Shown: one piece after another, positions 10,812-19,772 of the stretch
Position numbering within the stretch: position 1 is the stretch's first letter
Layout of the letters: the number at the start of each line of letters is the position of its first letter
Origin: Pseudonocardiales bacterium
GTDB lineage: Bacteria > Actinomycetota > Actinomycetes > Mycobacteriales > Pseudonocardiaceae
Assembly (NCBI GenBank): GCA_019247305.1
Contig: JAFAPC010000056.1
Location: 1-33,414 of the forward strand
Reading direction: 5' to 3'
DNA length: 33,414 nucleotides
Position numbers and translations under genes: made by a program
The notes under the pieces: generated by a model
Databases searched by the model: none
What the model was told of the DNA's origin: nothing
The model's input: the letters and a program-made list of their open reading frames with translations, nothing else

Positions 10812-11909
10812 CTATGGACCGTCTCGTGCGTCCGATATGTCCACCGCTGTGGAGGTGAGGTAGCGACGCAGCGACTCGGTGCAGGCGGTGATCTGGTGCG
10901 TGCGCACATGCTCCTCGCGGGTGTGCGCGAGGTTGGGATCGCCGGGCCCGTAGTTCAGCGCGGGGATCCCCAACGCGGCAAAGCGGGACACATCCGTCCA
11001 GCCGTACTTCGCGACCGGGGCGAGGGCGAGGGCGGCCAGGAACTCCCGGGCTACCGGCGCGTCCAACCCCGGGAGCGCACCGCACGCACCATCGGTGAAC
11101 TCAAGCTCGAATCCCGCGAGCACCTCACGGACGTGCTCGCGGGCCTGCGGCAGCGAGCGGTCCGGAGCGAACCGGAAGTTGACCTGCACCTGGCAGGCGT
11201 CGGGCACCACGTTGCCGGCGACTCCGCCGGAGATACCCACCGCCTGCAGCCCTTCTCGGTAGGTGCACCCGTCGATCTCGACGCTGCGCGGCTGGTAATC
11301 GGCCAGCCGGGCCAGCACCGGGCCGGCGGCGTGGATCGCGTTGTCCCCCAGCCACGACCGGGCACTGTGCGCGCGGCGCCCCGCTAGACGCACCGTGGCC
11401 CGCAGGGTGCCCTGGCAGCCGGCCTCAAGGCGGCCGCTGGTGGGTTCGGCCAAGATCGCCAACTGCGCGGACAGCCAATCCGGATGCTCCCGCTCGATCC
11501 GTCCCAGCCCGTTGCGGGCCGCCTCGACCTCCTCGCAGTCGTAGAGCACCACGGTCAGGTCGCACACCGGCTCAGGTACCGTGGCCGCGAGGTGCAGGAT
11601 CATCGCGTCGCCCGACTTCATGTCCGAAGTGCCGCAGCCATAGAGCAGCTCACCGCAGCGCCGGCTGGGCAGATTCCCGGCGAGGGGCACCGTGTCCAGG
11701 TGCCCCGCCAGCAGCACCCGCTGCGAGCGGCCCAGCTCGGTGCGGGCCAGTACGGCGTTGCCGCAGCGCAGCAACCGCAGGTGCGGCGCCTGCGCGGCCA
11801 GCGCCCGCTGCACCGCATCGGCCAGCGCGTCCTCCTCCCCCGACACGCTCGGCACGTCCACCAGCGCGGCGGTCAGCTCCACGGGGTCAGCGGTCAAGTC
11901 CAGCTCCAT
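10812..11909 (-). CDS. dapE: Succinyl-diaminopimelate desuccinylase
   Basis: 365 residues from ATG 11909. An M20-family metallohydrolase that removes succinate from N-succinyl-LL-diaminopimelate in lysine/peptidoglycan synthesis. Zinc-site motifs are [10 protein letters not shown] (H70, D72), [13 protein letters not shown] (D96), YDCEEVEA (E126/E127), ILAEPT (E155) and the C-terminal [19 protein letters not shown] with its conserved His. The dapE-type GTSDMKSG motif separates it from other M20 enzymes. A longer frame to 11945 lacks conservation. There is no ribosome binding site, but TACCGT lies 7 nt before the ATG, suggesting leaderless translation. It is divergent from dapD with a 54-bp gap, so the pair could be co-regulated. 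Confidence 0.93.
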   Translation of the reverse strand: MELDLTADPVELTAALVDVPSVSGEEDALADAVQRALAAQAPHLRLLRCGNAVLARTELGRSQRVLLAGHLDTVPLAGNLPSRRCGELLYGCGTSDMKSGDAMILHLAATVPEPVCDLTVVLYDCEEVEAARNGLGRIEREHPDWLSAQLAILAEPTSGRLEAGCQGTLRATVRLAGRRAHSARSWLGDNAIHAAGPVLARLADYQPRSVEIDGCTYREGLQAVGISGGVAGNVVPDACQVQVNFRFAPDRSLPQAREHVREVLAGFELEFTDGACGALPGLDAPVAREFLAALALAPVAKYGWTDVSRFAALGIPALNYGPGDPNLAHTREEHVRTHQITACTESLRRYLTSTAVDISDARDGP

Positions 11910-11916
11910 GGGTGTG

Positions 11917-11922
11917 ACGGTA
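11917..11922 (-). promoter_or_regulatory. Candidate -10 element of dapE (leaderless)
   Basis: TACCGT on the minus strand, 7 nt before the ATG at 11909; no Shine-Dalgarno between. The same hexamer serves dapD on the other strand. Confidence 0.5.
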
Positions 11923-11949
11923 GCGCCGCGAAGCCGGATCACCACCCGC

Positions 11950-11955
11950 TACCGT
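11950..11955 (+). promoter_or_regulatory. Candidate -10 element of dapD (near-leaderless)
   Basis: TACCGT, 8 nt before the GTG at 11964; no Shine-Dalgarno. It is the mirror of the dapE arrangement within the 54-bp divergent gap. Confidence 0.5.
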
Positions 11956-11963
11956 AACTGGCT

Positions 11964-12980
11964 GTGGACAACACCCACGCTGTGGACAACCCCCCACGGC
12001 ATGCCACACCGATCACCTCGGCGCACGGCCTGGGGCTGGCCACTCTCACGCACGCCGGCACCGTGCTGGACACCTGGTTTCCGAACCCGACCCTGGGCCT
12101 AGGACCCGAGGCCGAAGACGACGCCGAAGCCGGCACCGTGCGGATCGCACCGGAGCAGGTGCCCGCGGAGTTCGCCGGGCTGCTCGGCCCGGATCCGGCC
12201 CGCGGCGTCGAGCTGGTGGTGGTGCGCACTGCAGTGCCGGACCTGCAGGCCCCACCGGTTGACGCGCACGATGTCTACCTACGCCTGCACCTGCTCTCCC
12301 ACCGCCTGGTGACCCCGCGCAGCATCAACCTCGACGGGGTCTACGGACTGCTGGCCAATGTGGTGTGGACCAACTTCGGGCCGTGCCCGGTGGCGGAGTT
12401 CGAAACCACCCGCCTGCGGATGCGCCACCTTGGCCCGGTCACCGTCTACGGAGTAGATAAGTTCCCGCGGATGGTGGACTACGTGGTGCCTTCGGGGGTG
12501 CGCATCGCCGACGCGGACCGGGTTCGGCTCGGCGCATACCTGGCCGTCGGCACCACGGTGATGCACGAGGGGTTCGTCAACTTCAACGCCGGCACGCTCG
12601 GCACGTCGATGGTGGAGGGCCGGATCTCCGCCGGGGTCACCCTCGGTGCGGACTCTGATCTGGGCGGCGGCGCGTCAATCATGGGAACGCTGTCGGGCGG
12701 TGGCACGGAGCAGATCTCGATCGGCCGGCGCTGCCTGGTCGGCGCCAACGCTGGGGTCGGGATCTCACTGGGTGACGACTGTGTGGTGGAGGCTGGCCTG
12801 TACGTCACCGCAGGAACCAAGGTGACGCTGCCCGATGGCAGGGTGGTGAAGGCCCGCGAGCTCTCCGGCACCGATGGGGTGCTGTTCCGGCGGGACTCAG
12901 TCACCGGCACGGTGCACGCGCTACGCCGCGCAGGCACAGCCGGCATCGAGCTCAACGCCATGCTGCACTCCAACGACTGA
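11964..12980 (+). CDS. dapD: 2,3,4,5-tetrahydropyridine-2,6-dicarboxylate N-succinyltransferase
   Basis: 338 residues, the length of the actinobacterial DapD type (Rv1201c). It succinylates tetrahydrodipicolinate using succinyl-CoA. The N-terminal half is the actinobacterial-specific domain ([19 protein letters not shown]). The C-terminal half is a left-handed beta-helix visible as hexapeptide repeats: [39 protein letters not shown] and [20 protein letters not shown]. The GTG at 11964 has no ribosome binding site and follows a TACCGT box by 8 nt. Divergent from dapE. With dapE and dapC it completes most of the succinylase branch in this window. Cytosolic trimer by family knowledge. Confidence 0.95.
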   Translation: MDNTHAVDNPPRHATPITSAHGLGLATLTHAGTVLDTWFPNPTLGLGPEAEDDAEAGTVRIAPEQVPAEFAGLLGPDPARGVELVVVRTAVPDLQAPPVDAHDVYLRLHLLSHRLVTPRSINLDGVYGLLANVVWTNFGPCPVAEFETTRLRMRHLGPVTVYGVDKFPRMVDYVVPSGVRIADADRVRLGAYLAVGTTVMHEGFVNFNAGTLGTSMVEGRISAGVTLGADSDLGGGASIMGTLSGGGTEQISIGRRCLVGANAGVGISLGDDCVVEAGLYVTAGTKVTLPDGRVVKARELSGTDGVLFRRDSVTGTVHALRRAGTAGIELNAMLHSND

Positions 12981-13009
12981 TCTTTGGACCAGCAAGGGCA
13001 GTGATTCAC

Positions 13010-13015
13010 TAGGAT
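13010..13015 (+). promoter_or_regulatory. Candidate -10 element of the CHAD gene (leaderless)
   Basis: TAGGAT, 7 nt before the ATG at 13023. A TTGGAC lies at 12984-12989, but a 20-nt spacer makes it a doubtful -35. Confidence 0.45.
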
Positions 13016-13022
13016 CGATGCG

Positions 13023-13991
13023 ATGAGCGCCGTCACTGATAGCCACCACGACAGCCCCCGGGGCACCACCCGAGTGGGCATGCTCGTGACGCTGGGTGCC
13101 CCGGTGCGGTCCCGGCCCGGCGACCCGACCGCGCATCTGGTGCGCGCCGCGCTCGACACCCGGCTGCGTGCCCTGCTCACCCACGACCCCGGCACCCGGG
13201 TCGGTGCGGACCCCGAAGAGCTGCACCAGATGCGCGTCGCCGTGCGCCGGATGCGGGCCATGCTCAAAGCCGCCCGACCCGTGCTGGACCGGACCTGGGC
13301 CGACGATCTGCGTGCCGAGTTGGGCTGGCTGGGCCGGGCGCTCGGGCCGGTACGGGATGCCGATGTGCTCATCGAGCGGCTCCGCGGTCACGCGGTGGCC
13401 CTCGACGACACCAGCCGCGCGGCGGTGGAGACCCTGATCGAGGCGCTGGTGACTGACCGAGAGCGCGCTCGGGCCGAGATGCTCGCCGCGCTGGAGGGCC
13501 GCCGCTACACCGCCTTGCTGCGCCGGCTGGCGACCGCGGTGTCTCAACCCCTGCCCACCCCCCGCGGCCACGTCGCGGCTCCCCCGCTCCTGCAGCTGGT
13601 CCGCACCGAGTACCGCCGGCTGTCCAAGGCGGTGCGAGCTGCCGGCAAAGACCCGCCCGACGACGTCCTGCATGCCCTGCGGATCCGCGGCAAGCGGCTG
13701 CGCTACACCGGTGAGCTGGCCGGCTCTGGTCGCACGCCGGTGCGCAAGCTGGTCGAGTCGACGGTGGCGCTGCAGGACGTACTGGGTGAGCATCAGGACG
13801 CCTGCGTGGCCCAGCAGCGGGTGATGCTGCTGCTAGCCGGCCTGGGCGAGGCGGTGGACCTCAGCGTGGCCTTCGTCGCCGGACGGCTGGTGGAGCGCGA
13901 GGAGGCCAGCCGGATGGCGACCCGACAAGCCTGGCCGGCCGCCTGGCAGCAGGTGGAGCACCAAGCTCGTGAGTGGGTAACAGTGGTGTAG
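13023..13991 (+). CDS. CHAD domain-containing protein
   Basis: 322 residues. The CHAD domain is a helical bundle with conserved basic residues that binds inorganic polyphosphate. Two halves each carry the expected His/Arg/Lys signature: EELHQMRVAVRRMRAM (66-80, H68) and DVLHALRIRGKRLRYTGEL (H217 and following Arg/Lys). LGPVRDADV and LGEHQDACV are the two matching second motifs. No CYTH (triphosphatase) domain is attached; the first ~35 residues are unconserved. The gene starts 42 nt after dapD, probably with its own promoter. Its stop codon lies in the loop of a hairpin shared with convergent dapC. Likely polyphosphate-associated; exact role unknown. Confidence 0.9.
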   Translation: MSAVTDSHHDSPRGTTRVGMLVTLGAPVRSRPGDPTAHLVRAALDTRLRALLTHDPGTRVGADPEELHQMRVAVRRMRAMLKAARPVLDRTWADDLRAELGWLGRALGPVRDADVLIERLRGHAVALDDTSRAAVETLIEALVTDRERARAEMLAALEGRRYTALLRRLATAVSQPLPTPRGHVAAPPLLQLVRTEYRRLSKAVRAAGKDPPDDVLHALRIRGKRLRYTGELAGSGRTPVRKLVESTVALQDVLGEHQDACVAQQRVMLLLAGLGEAVDLSVAFVAGRLVEREEASRMATRQAWPAAWQQVEHQAREWVTVV

Positions 13992-14011
13992 CACTGTTAC
14001 CCACTCACGAG
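13966..14011. terminator. Bidirectional hairpin between the CHAD gene and dapC
   Basis: A perfect 20-bp stem (13966-13985 with 13992-14011) and a 6-nt loop (13986-13991). The stop codon TAG of the CHAD gene occupies 13989-13991 and the dapC stop TAA 13997-13999, so the stem codes for both C-termini. No T-tract, as usual in high-GC actinobacteria. Confidence 0.88.
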
Positions 14012-15103
14012 GCGGTGTGCTGCGGCGGCGATCCGCTCGTCGGTGGCCGTCAGAGCTACCCGGACGTGCCGGGCACCAGCGGGACCGTAGAACTCACCCG
14101 GGGCGATCAGCACCCCCAGTTGCGCCAGCCGGGTCACCGTGTCCCAGCACGGCTCATCGGCGGTGCACCACAGAAACAGCCCACCTTGGGAACGCTGCAC
14201 CCGCAGCCCGGCTTTCTCCAGGGCGGGCACCAGCAGCGCTCGACGCCGGGCGTACCGGTTCCGCTGACAGGTGATGTGCGTATCGTCGGACAGCGCGGCT
14301 ACCATCGCCTGCTGCACCGGCCGGGCCACCATCATCCCGGCGTGTTTGCGCACCGCCAGCAGGGCGGCGACCAGCTCGGGATCACCGGTCACGAAACCAG
14401 CCCGGTAGCCGGCGAGGTTGGACGACTTGGACAGCGAGTGCACCGCCAGCAGCCCGCTGTGGTCCCCGCCGCAGACCTGCTCGTGCAGCACCGAGACCGG
14501 CTGGGCCTCCCAGCCCAGACAGAGATAGCACTCGTCGGAGGCGACCACCGCGCCGATCTCCCGGGCTTGGCGCACCACGCTGGCGAGCACACCAACCGCA
14601 GCGATAGCGCCCGTGGGGTTACTCGGCGAGTTCAGCCAGCGCAGCCGGGTGCCCGGCGGCGCTGGCTCGTCATCGGCCAGACGCACCGCGGTAGCGCGGG
14701 CCAGCCGGGCACCGACCTCGTAGGTGGGATAGGCCAGGTTCGGCAGCGCGACCACATCACCGGGGCCAAGCCCAAGCAGCGTGGGCAGCCAGGCCACCAG
14801 CTCTTTGGAACCCACTGTCGGCAGCACCGCCTCGGCCGGCACGCCGGTGACGCCGTAGCGGCGCGCCAAGGCGGCGACGACGGTCTGGCGAAGCTCGGGC
14901 GTGCCATGCGTGGCTGGGTAGCCGGGCAGCGCTGAGGCGGACTGCAGCGCTTGGCGCAGCACATCGGGAACCGGGTCCACCGGGGTGCCGACCGACAGGT
15001 CGACCACCCCGCCCGGATACTCGCTCGCCCGCCGGGCTACCTCCGTGAGGCTGTCCCAGGGGAAGTCGGGAAGGACCAGGCGCGCGGAGGCGCCCGAGGT
15101 CAT
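13997..15103 (-). CDS. dapC: Succinyldiaminopimelate transaminase
   Basis: 368 residues, fold-type I PLP aminotransferase of the actinobacterial DapC type (Rv1178 family). It forms N-succinyl-LL-2,6-diaminopimelate from the keto precursor, using glutamate. Visible are GYPATHGTPELR (61-72), NSPSNPTG (158-165), D190/Y193 in VVASDECY, and SLSKSSNLAGYRAGF (223-237) with PLP lysine K226. The C-terminal GARHVRVAL has the substrate-carboxylate Arg. It starts 7 nt after the ferredoxin stop, a conserved fdxC-dapC order in mycobacteria. No own Shine-Dalgarno is clear. dapE and dapD nearby use its product and supply its substrate. Confidence 0.93.
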   Translation of the reverse strand: MTSGASARLVLPDFPWDSLTEVARRASEYPGGVVDLSVGTPVDPVPDVLRQALQSASALPGYPATHGTPELRQTVVAALARRYGVTGVPAEAVLPTVGSKELVAWLPTLLGLGPGDVVALPNLAYPTYEVGARLARATAVRLADDEPAPPGTRLRWLNSPSNPTGAIAAVGVLASVVRQAREIGAVVASDECYLCLGWEAQPVSVLHEQVCGGDHSGLLAVHSLSKSSNLAGYRAGFVTGDPELVAALLAVRKHAGMMVARPVQQAMVAALSDDTHITCQRNRYARRRALLVPALEKAGLRVQRSQGGLFLWCTADEPCWDTVTRLAQLGVLIAPGEFYGPAGARHVRVALTATDERIAAAAHRLVSG

Positions 15104-15110
15104 CCGCGCG

Positions 15111-15434
15111 TCACTCGTCGTTCTGCGGTGGCAGCTCGGCGATCATTGGCGGGTCGTAGTCCACCGAGCCGACCTTAGACGCCCCACCGGGCGAGCCCAG
15201 GTCGGCGAAGAAGTCGGCATTGGCCTTGGTGTAGTCCTTCCACTGCTCCGGGACGTCGTCTTCGTAGTAGATGGCCTCCACGGGGCAGACGGGCTCACAG
15301 GCACCGCAGTCGACGCACTCGTCGGGCTGGATATAGAGCATCCGACCGCCCTCGTAAATGCAGTCCACCGGGCATTCTTCGATGCACGATCTGTCCATGA
15401 CGTCCACGCAGGGCTCTGCGATCACGTATGTCAC
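15111..15434 (-). CDS. fdxC: 7Fe ferredoxin ([3Fe-4S][4Fe-4S])
   Basis: 107 residues, the usual length. Cysteines are at 9, 17, 21, 25, 40, 43, 46 and 50. By alignment with Azotobacter ferredoxin I (one-residue offset), C9/C17/C50 hold the 3Fe cluster, C21/C40/C43/C46 the 4Fe cluster, and C25 is the free cysteine. Start at GTG 15434 follows AGGAG by 8 nt. Conservation begins with TYVIAEPC; a longer frame to 15518 is rejected. It is first in a two-gene unit with dapC. Electron carrier in the cytosol; partners unknown, though such ferredoxins serve cytochromes P450 and oxidoreductases. Confidence 0.95.
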   Translation of the reverse strand: MTYVIAEPCVDVMDRSCIEECPVDCIYEGGRMLYIQPDECVDCGACEPVCPVEAIYYEDDVPEQWKDYTKANADFFADLGSPGGASKVGSVDYDPPMIAELPPQNDE

Positions 15435-15531
15435 GGGGTTTCTCCTGCTCCTCACTCGCGGTACCCGGACGGGCCGTCTACCTGCACAGTATCTCCGTCT
15501 ACCCAAACGTTGGCGCAACCGACCCCGCTAC

Positions 15532-15885
15532 TTACGAGCGGGCCAGCGTCCGGCCTAGCAGCACAGCAGCCGGGAGCATGCCACCACCCAGCAGCAGCGC
15601 CGAGCGCCAGTCCGCAGGAAGCAGCACGTCACCGCCTGGTCCGCCGACTCCCAGTACCCCGAGCGCCAGCGCCCAGACCACCAACGGAACCGCAGCCACC
15701 ATCGGGGGCCCGCCCAACTCCGCCGCGCTGCGCACCAACCATGGTGTGCTCACCATAGCGAGCAGGATCGTGATCGGACACGGCGCCGCACCCACCCACA
15801 GCGGGAGGTACAGCACCTCCACCGCGGCCAGCGCGAGGGCATCGAACACCAACACCATCAGCGTGAGGCGAGAAAGCAGGCTCAC
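15532..15885 (-). CDS. Small hypothetical membrane protein downstream of mshB
   Basis: 117 residues with four hydrophobic segments: LTLMVLVFDALALAAVEVLY, APCPITILLAMVSTPWL, MVAAVPLVVWALALGVLGV and ALLLGGGMLPAAVLLG. No catalytic motif is recognised. The GTG start at 15885 overlaps the mshB TGA (GTGA), so translation is coupled to mshB. A small membrane protein in this position follows mshB in many actinobacteria, and it may have a link to mycothiol metabolism or simply be carried along. It ends 97 nt before the ferredoxin start. Confidence 0.8.
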   Translation of the reverse strand: MSLLSRLTLMVLVFDALALAAVEVLYLPLWVGAAPCPITILLAMVSTPWLVRSAAELGGPPMVAAVPLVVWALALGVLGVGGPGGDVLLPADWRSALLLGGGMLPAAVLLGRTLARS

Positions 15886-16775
15886 GGGTGCCTCTTCGCC
15901 GGCGCCGTGACCGGGCCAGGGAGCCCACCGAACAGGTCGTCGTGCGCGCCCGCGGCCACGCCACGCGCCAGGGTGAAGTGCTCGGTGTCAAACACGGGTC
16001 GGGCCAGTCCGTCGGACAGCGCAAACGCCGCATGCGGGCCAGCAGTCCACAGCCTGATCTGGGTGGCGTGGGCGCGCATCGCGGCCAGCAGGGCACTCTG
16101 GTGGGCGCTGACGTCCAAGACAGTGGTCACCTCGGCATCGGCCACCCCGGGCAGCCCGTGGGATCCCGGCAGCGGGAAGGGCAGACCCGGCATCGTCCGC
16201 AGTGCGGCGATGCCCTGCGCCACTGCCGAGACCGGTTGCACCACCCAGAACACCCGGGCCACCTCAGGGATCTGCGCCGTCGCGGCCATCGTCACCTGAT
16301 GGGCCCGGACGTGATCGGGGTGCCCGTAGCCGCCGTCCGGGCCGTAGCTCACCACGACCTGGGGACGCACCTGCTGGAGCACCTCGACCAGCGCAGCGAC
16401 CTGCTCCTGGAGGATCCCGGCAGCGAACGCCCGCGGATGCAGCTGCGCCGGCGCGCTCGCCCGCGCACCGGGTTCGGCGACCATGCCGGAGTCACGCCAG
16501 CGGCCGATCCCGCCGAGAAACCGCTGATCGGTAAGGCCGAGTACGGCCCCGGCCGCCCGCAGCTCGGCCAAACGGTAGCCACCGAGCTGGTCGGCCCGAT
16601 CCGCGGCTAGACCGCGCAACTCGGCGGTGAGCACCTCACCCTGCTCGCCGAGCGTGCAGGTCACCAGTGTCACCGCGACACCGCCCGCCCCGTAACGGGC
16701 GATCATGCCGCCAGTCCACAATGTCTCGTCATCCGGATGCGCGTGCACTACCACCAGTCGCCGCTGCACGATCAT
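15882..16775 (-). CDS. mshB: Mycothiol biosynthesis deacetylase MshB
   Basis: 297 residues, PIG-L/LmbE family zinc hydrolase. It deacetylates 1-D-myo-inositol-2-acetamido-2-deoxy-alpha-D-glucopyranoside, the second stage of mycothiol synthesis. The zinc site appears as HAHPDDE (H13, D16; general base D15) and GYGHPDHVRAHQ (152-155), plus LGEQGEV and a QRFLGGIGRW segment typical of MshB rather than the related Mca. The ATG at 16775 overlaps the oppF stop (ATGA), making mshB the sixth gene of a coupled transporter operon. The downstream membrane-protein gene is coupled in turn. Shows the host makes mycothiol. Cytosolic. Confidence 0.95.
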   Translation of the reverse strand: MIVQRRLVVVHAHPDDETLWTGGMIARYGAGGVAVTLVTCTLGEQGEVLTAELRGLAADRADQLGGYRLAELRAAGAVLGLTDQRFLGGIGRWRDSGMVAEPGARASAPAQLHPRAFAAGILQEQVAALVEVLQQVRPQVVVSYGPDGGYGHPDHVRAHQVTMAATAQIPEVARVFWVVQPVSAVAQGIAALRTMPGLPFPLPGSHGLPGVADAEVTTVLDVSAHQSALLAAMRAHATQIRLWTAGPHAAFALSDGLARPVFDTEHFTLARGVAAGAHDDLFGGLPGPVTAPAKRHP

Positions 16776-17857
16776 CCTCCCTCGGGTTGCCGCAGGGCGC
16801 GGGCGCAGCGGGGCACACCAGCACCCTCGCTCACCACGCTGAGCCCGCTCGATGCCCCAGGGGACCAGTGGCAGGCGACGAGGTGACCGTGGCCGTGGTC
16901 AGTGAAGGGCGGAATGTCGGTGGTGCAGCGCTGCCGTTGGGACGCGGTGAGCTGAGTGGCGAACAGAGGGCATCGGGTCCGAAACCGGCAGCCCGACGGT
17001 GGGTCCGCCGCGCTGGGGACATCCCCGCTGAGGATGATCCGCTCCCGGGCGCGTTCCTTGCGCGGGTCAGGCACGGGGATCGCCGAGATCAGAGCCTGGG
17101 TATAGGGATGTGCCGGCGCGCTGAACAGCTCCTCAGCGGGGCCGGTTTCCACGATGCGGCCGAGGTACATCACGGCGAGGCGGTCGGCCACGTGCCGCAC
17201 CACCGACAGGTCGTGGGACACGAACAGGTAGGACAGGCCCAGGTGCGCCTGCAGGTCGGCCAGCAGGTTGAGCACCCCAGCCTGGATGGAGACGTCCAAC
17301 GCGGACACCGGCTCATCCAGGACGAGGACCTTCGGGCGCAGCGCCAGCGCCCGGGCGATGCCGATCCGCTGACGCTGCCCCCCAGAGAACTCGTGCGGGA
17401 ACCGGTTGCCGTGCTCAGGGGGGAGCCCGACCAGCGAGAGCAACTCCCGCACCTCGTCACCTCCAGCAGGACCGTACAGACCATGGATGCGCAGTGGCTC
17501 AGCGATGATCTCGTTCACCGGCAACCGTGGATCCAGTGCGGCGTAAGGATCCTGGAAGACAATCTGCAACTCGCGCCGCAGCCGCTGCATGGCCCGCCGC
17601 GGCAGGTGAGTCAGCTCGGTGCCCTGATACTGGACCTGGCCCGCGGTGGCCCGCTCCAGGTTGAGCAGCACACGTGCCGTGGTGGTCTTGCCACAGCCCG
17701 ACTCACCAACCAGCCCCAGCGTTTCGTGCGGGTACAGGTCGAAGGACACATCACAGACGGCGTGCACCTCGCCGACGTGGCGACGAAGCAGGCCGCGGCC
17801 CCGCACCGAAAAGTGCTTGACCAGGTGGCGCACGGACAGCACCGGCGGCGGCGTCAT
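16772..17857 (-). CDS. oppF: Oligopeptide/dipeptide ABC transporter ATP-binding protein (OppF/DppF type)
   Basis: 361 residues. Walker A GESGCGKTT at 51-59, Q-loop FQDPYAALDPR, signature FSGGQRQR at 157-164, Walker B VLVLDEP at 177-183, D-loop SALDVS and H-loop VSHDLSVVRH. The C-terminal domain has GCRFRTRCP and a later Cys, the oligopeptide-transporter C-terminal motif of OppD/F. ATG start at 17857 overlaps the oppD stop (ATGA). Pairs with OppD to power import through OppB/OppC. Substrate is most likely peptides, but nickel and glycoside transporters share this architecture. Confidence 0.92.
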   Translation of the reverse strand: MTPPPVLSVRHLVKHFSVRGRGLLRRHVGEVHAVCDVSFDLYPHETLGLVGESGCGKTTTARVLLNLERATAGQVQYQGTELTHLPRRAMQRLRRELQIVFQDPYAALDPRLPVNEIIAEPLRIHGLYGPAGGDEVRELLSLVGLPPEHGNRFPHEFSGGQRQRIGIARALALRPKVLVLDEPVSALDVSIQAGVLNLLADLQAHLGLSYLFVSHDLSVVRHVADRLAVMYLGRIVETGPAEELFSAPAHPYTQALISAIPVPDPRKERARERIILSGDVPSAADPPSGCRFRTRCPLFATQLTASQRQRCTTDIPPFTDHGHGHLVACHWSPGASSGLSVVSEGAGVPRCARALRQPEGG

Positions 17858-18900
17858 GGTGCGGTGTCCCGGGCGAGGGGGCGGAACAGATCACCGGGCG
17901 CCAGTCCCTCCAGCTGGTCGCTGAAGTGGCAGGCGGAGAGCCCTCCGGTGCTGCCGGTGGGCGCCAAGGGGGGCTCCTCGGCCACGCAGACCGGCGCGGC
18001 CAGGGGGCAGCGGGGAGCGAACGGGCACCCTGGTGGCATCGTGATCGCCGAAGGGGGCCCGCCGCGGATCGGATGCAGCCGCAGCATGCGTACATCCAGC
18101 CGAGGTTGGCTGCCCAGCAGGCCCAGCGTGTAGGGCATCCTCGGGGTGTAGAAGATCTCCTCGACGGTGCCGGCTTCGACGACCCGGCCGGCATACATCA
18201 CCAGCACCCGGTCCGCTTGCCCGGCGATCACGCCGAGGTCGTGCGTGATGAGCAGCATGGCCGCCCCGGTCTGCGCCCTCGCGGTCCGCAGCGCCTGGAG
18301 GATCTGCGCCTGGACAGTCACGTCCAGCGCGGTCGTGGGCTCATCCGCGATGATCACTTCGGGCCGATTGGCCATCGCGATTGCGATCACCACCCGCTGG
18401 CGCATCCCGCCGGAGAGCTCATGGGGGTAGCTGTCGACCCGTTCGGTGGGGTTGGGGATGCTGACCGCCGCAAGCAGCTCCACCGCCTGCTGGCGCGCCG
18501 CGTTCGCCCTGACGTCCTGGTGTGCCCGGATCGCCTCAGCGATCTGGTAACCGACGGTGTAGACCGGGTTAAGCGAGGTCATCGGATCCTGAAAGACCAT
18601 CGAGATGCCCTGGCCGCGCACGCCGCACAGCACAGAATCCGACGCCCCGAGCAGCTCAGTAACTCCCGAACGACTGGCGAAGCGCACCGACCCGGACACC
18701 CGGGCCGAGCCGGGCAGCAACCCCAGCACGGCCAACGACATCACCGATTTGCCGGAGCCCGACTCCCCGACGATGCCGAGCACCTCCCCCCGGTGCAGCT
18801 GGTAGCTCACCCCGCGCACGGCCTGCACCCGGCCTTCGTCGGTGCGGAACTCCACCCGCAAGTCCGCGACCTGGAGCACGGCGTCTGCGGTGGAGGTCAT
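17854..18900 (-). CDS. oppD: Oligopeptide/dipeptide ABC transporter ATP-binding protein (OppD/DppD type)
   Basis: 348 residues from ATG 18900, which overlaps the oppC stop (ATGA). Walker A GESGSGKS at 45-52, Q-loop [10 protein letters not shown], signature LSGGMRQR at 162-169, Walker B VIIADEP at 182-188, then [11 protein letters not shown] and an H-loop THDLGV. The C-terminal GCPFAPRCP cysteine motif marks the peptide-transporter subgroup. A longer open frame runs back into oppC but is not conserved. Together with OppF it forms the ATPase dimer on the cytoplasmic face. Confidence 0.93.
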   Translation of the reverse strand: MTSTADAVLQVADLRVEFRTDEGRVQAVRGVSYQLHRGEVLGIVGESGSGKSVMSLAVLGLLPGSARVSGSVRFASRSGVTELLGASDSVLCGVRGQGISMVFQDPMTSLNPVYTVGYQIAEAIRAHQDVRANAARQQAVELLAAVSIPNPTERVDSYPHELSGGMRQRVVIAIAMANRPEVIIADEPTTALDVTVQAQILQALRTARAQTGAAMLLITHDLGVIAGQADRVLVMYAGRVVEAGTVEEIFYTPRMPYTLGLLGSQPRLDVRMLRLHPIRGGPPSAITMPPGCPFAPRCPLAAPVCVAEEPPLAPTGSTGGLSACHFSDQLEGLAPGDLFRPLARDTAP

Positions 18901-19772
18901 CTGGGCACCCTCGTCTGCTGGGGATCCAGCGCGTCGCGCAAACCGTCGCCGACAAAGTTGATCGTCAACGCGATCAGGATAATAAACAGGCCCGGGAAGA
19001 AGAACAGCCACGGCCGGGTCTGCACCGCTGTCTGCGCCTCGCTCACCAGCAGCCCCAGCGAGGTGTCCGGGGGCCGCACCCCAAAACCGAGGTAGGACAG
19101 CGCGGTCTCCAGCAGGATCGCGACGGAGACCAAGACAGTGGCGTTCACGATGATGGCGCCGAACGCGTTGGGCACCAGATGCCGGAAGATGATCCGCGCG
19201 TCGCTCGCACCGATCGCTCTGGCGGCCTCCACGAACTCCTTCTCCCGCAGCGACAGCACCACACCCCGGGCGATGCGGGCGACGTAGGCCCAGTACAACC
19301 CAGCGATCACCACGGCGATCAGCCACCAGCTACCCCCGAGGTTGTGCCCGAGCACCGCGGCGACGGCGAGCAGGGGCAGGGTGAGAACCAGGTCGGCGAT
19401 CCGCATCAGCACGGTGTCGAGCCGGCCCCGGTAATACCCCGCGGTGGCTCCCCAGACGGTTCCGACGACGGTGGCGACGAGGGCGACCAGCACCGAGATC
19501 CCGAGCGAGATCTGCGTGCCGCGCAACACCTGGGCGAAGGTGTCGTGCCCCGCCGCGTCGGTGCCGAACGGGTGGTCCCAGGACGGTGGCACCGACTCAT
19601 CCGAGGTGAGGTCCGCGACGGAGTAACGCCACAACCAGCCACCGACGAAAGCCACCAACACCAGCGCCAGCAGCACGATGAGGCTGGCCACCGCCAACCG
19701 GTGTTGCCGGAAACGGCGCAGGACTAACTGTGCCTGGCTACGCTGGGCAACAGTGAGCTCCTCCTCACGCAT
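18897..19772 (-). CDS. oppC: Peptide ABC transporter permease (OppC/DppC type)
   Basis: 291 residues from ATG 19772, which overlaps the end of oppB by 8 bases. N-terminal OppC domain with one helix (LAVASLIVLLALVLVAFVGG), the HPFGTDAAGHDTFAQVLRGTQISL motif typical of OppC/DppC, then five more helices and the EAA loop EFVEAARAIGASDARIIFRHLVPN that contacts the ATPases. GFGVRPPDTSLGLLVSEAQ is also characteristic. Forms the membrane channel with OppB. Confidence 0.93.
   Translation of the reverse strand: MREEELTVAQRSQAQLVLRRFRQHRLAVASLIVLLALVLVAFVGGWLWRYSVADLTSDESVPPSWDHPFGTDAAGHDTFAQVLRGTQISLGISVLVALVATVVGTVWGATAGYYRGRLDTVLMRIADLVLTLPLLAVAAVLGHNLGGSWWLIAVVIAGLYWAYVARIARGVVLSLREKEFVEAARAIGASDARIIFRHLVPNAFGAIIVNATVLVSVAILLETALSYLGFGVRPPDTSLGLLVSEAQTAVQTRPWLFFFPGLFIILIALTINFVGDGLRDALDPQQTRVPR

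Noticed and set aside
8205..10863. Long plus-strand frames (8205-9251 and 9805-10863)
   Set aside because: Antisense to gpgS/folP2 and the LOG/dapE genes; composition is typical of shadow frames in high-GC DNA.
15435..15531. A -35/-10 promoter before the ferredoxin gene
   Set aside because: TACTGT and TTGCGC can be found but their spacing (about 21 nt) is outside the normal range, so I do not annotate it.
16667..18133. 488-aa open frame on the plus strand
   Set aside because: It lies antisense to oppF, oppD and mshB, which have clear motifs and overlapping starts; the plus-strand product is Arg/His/Gln-rich and matches no family I know.
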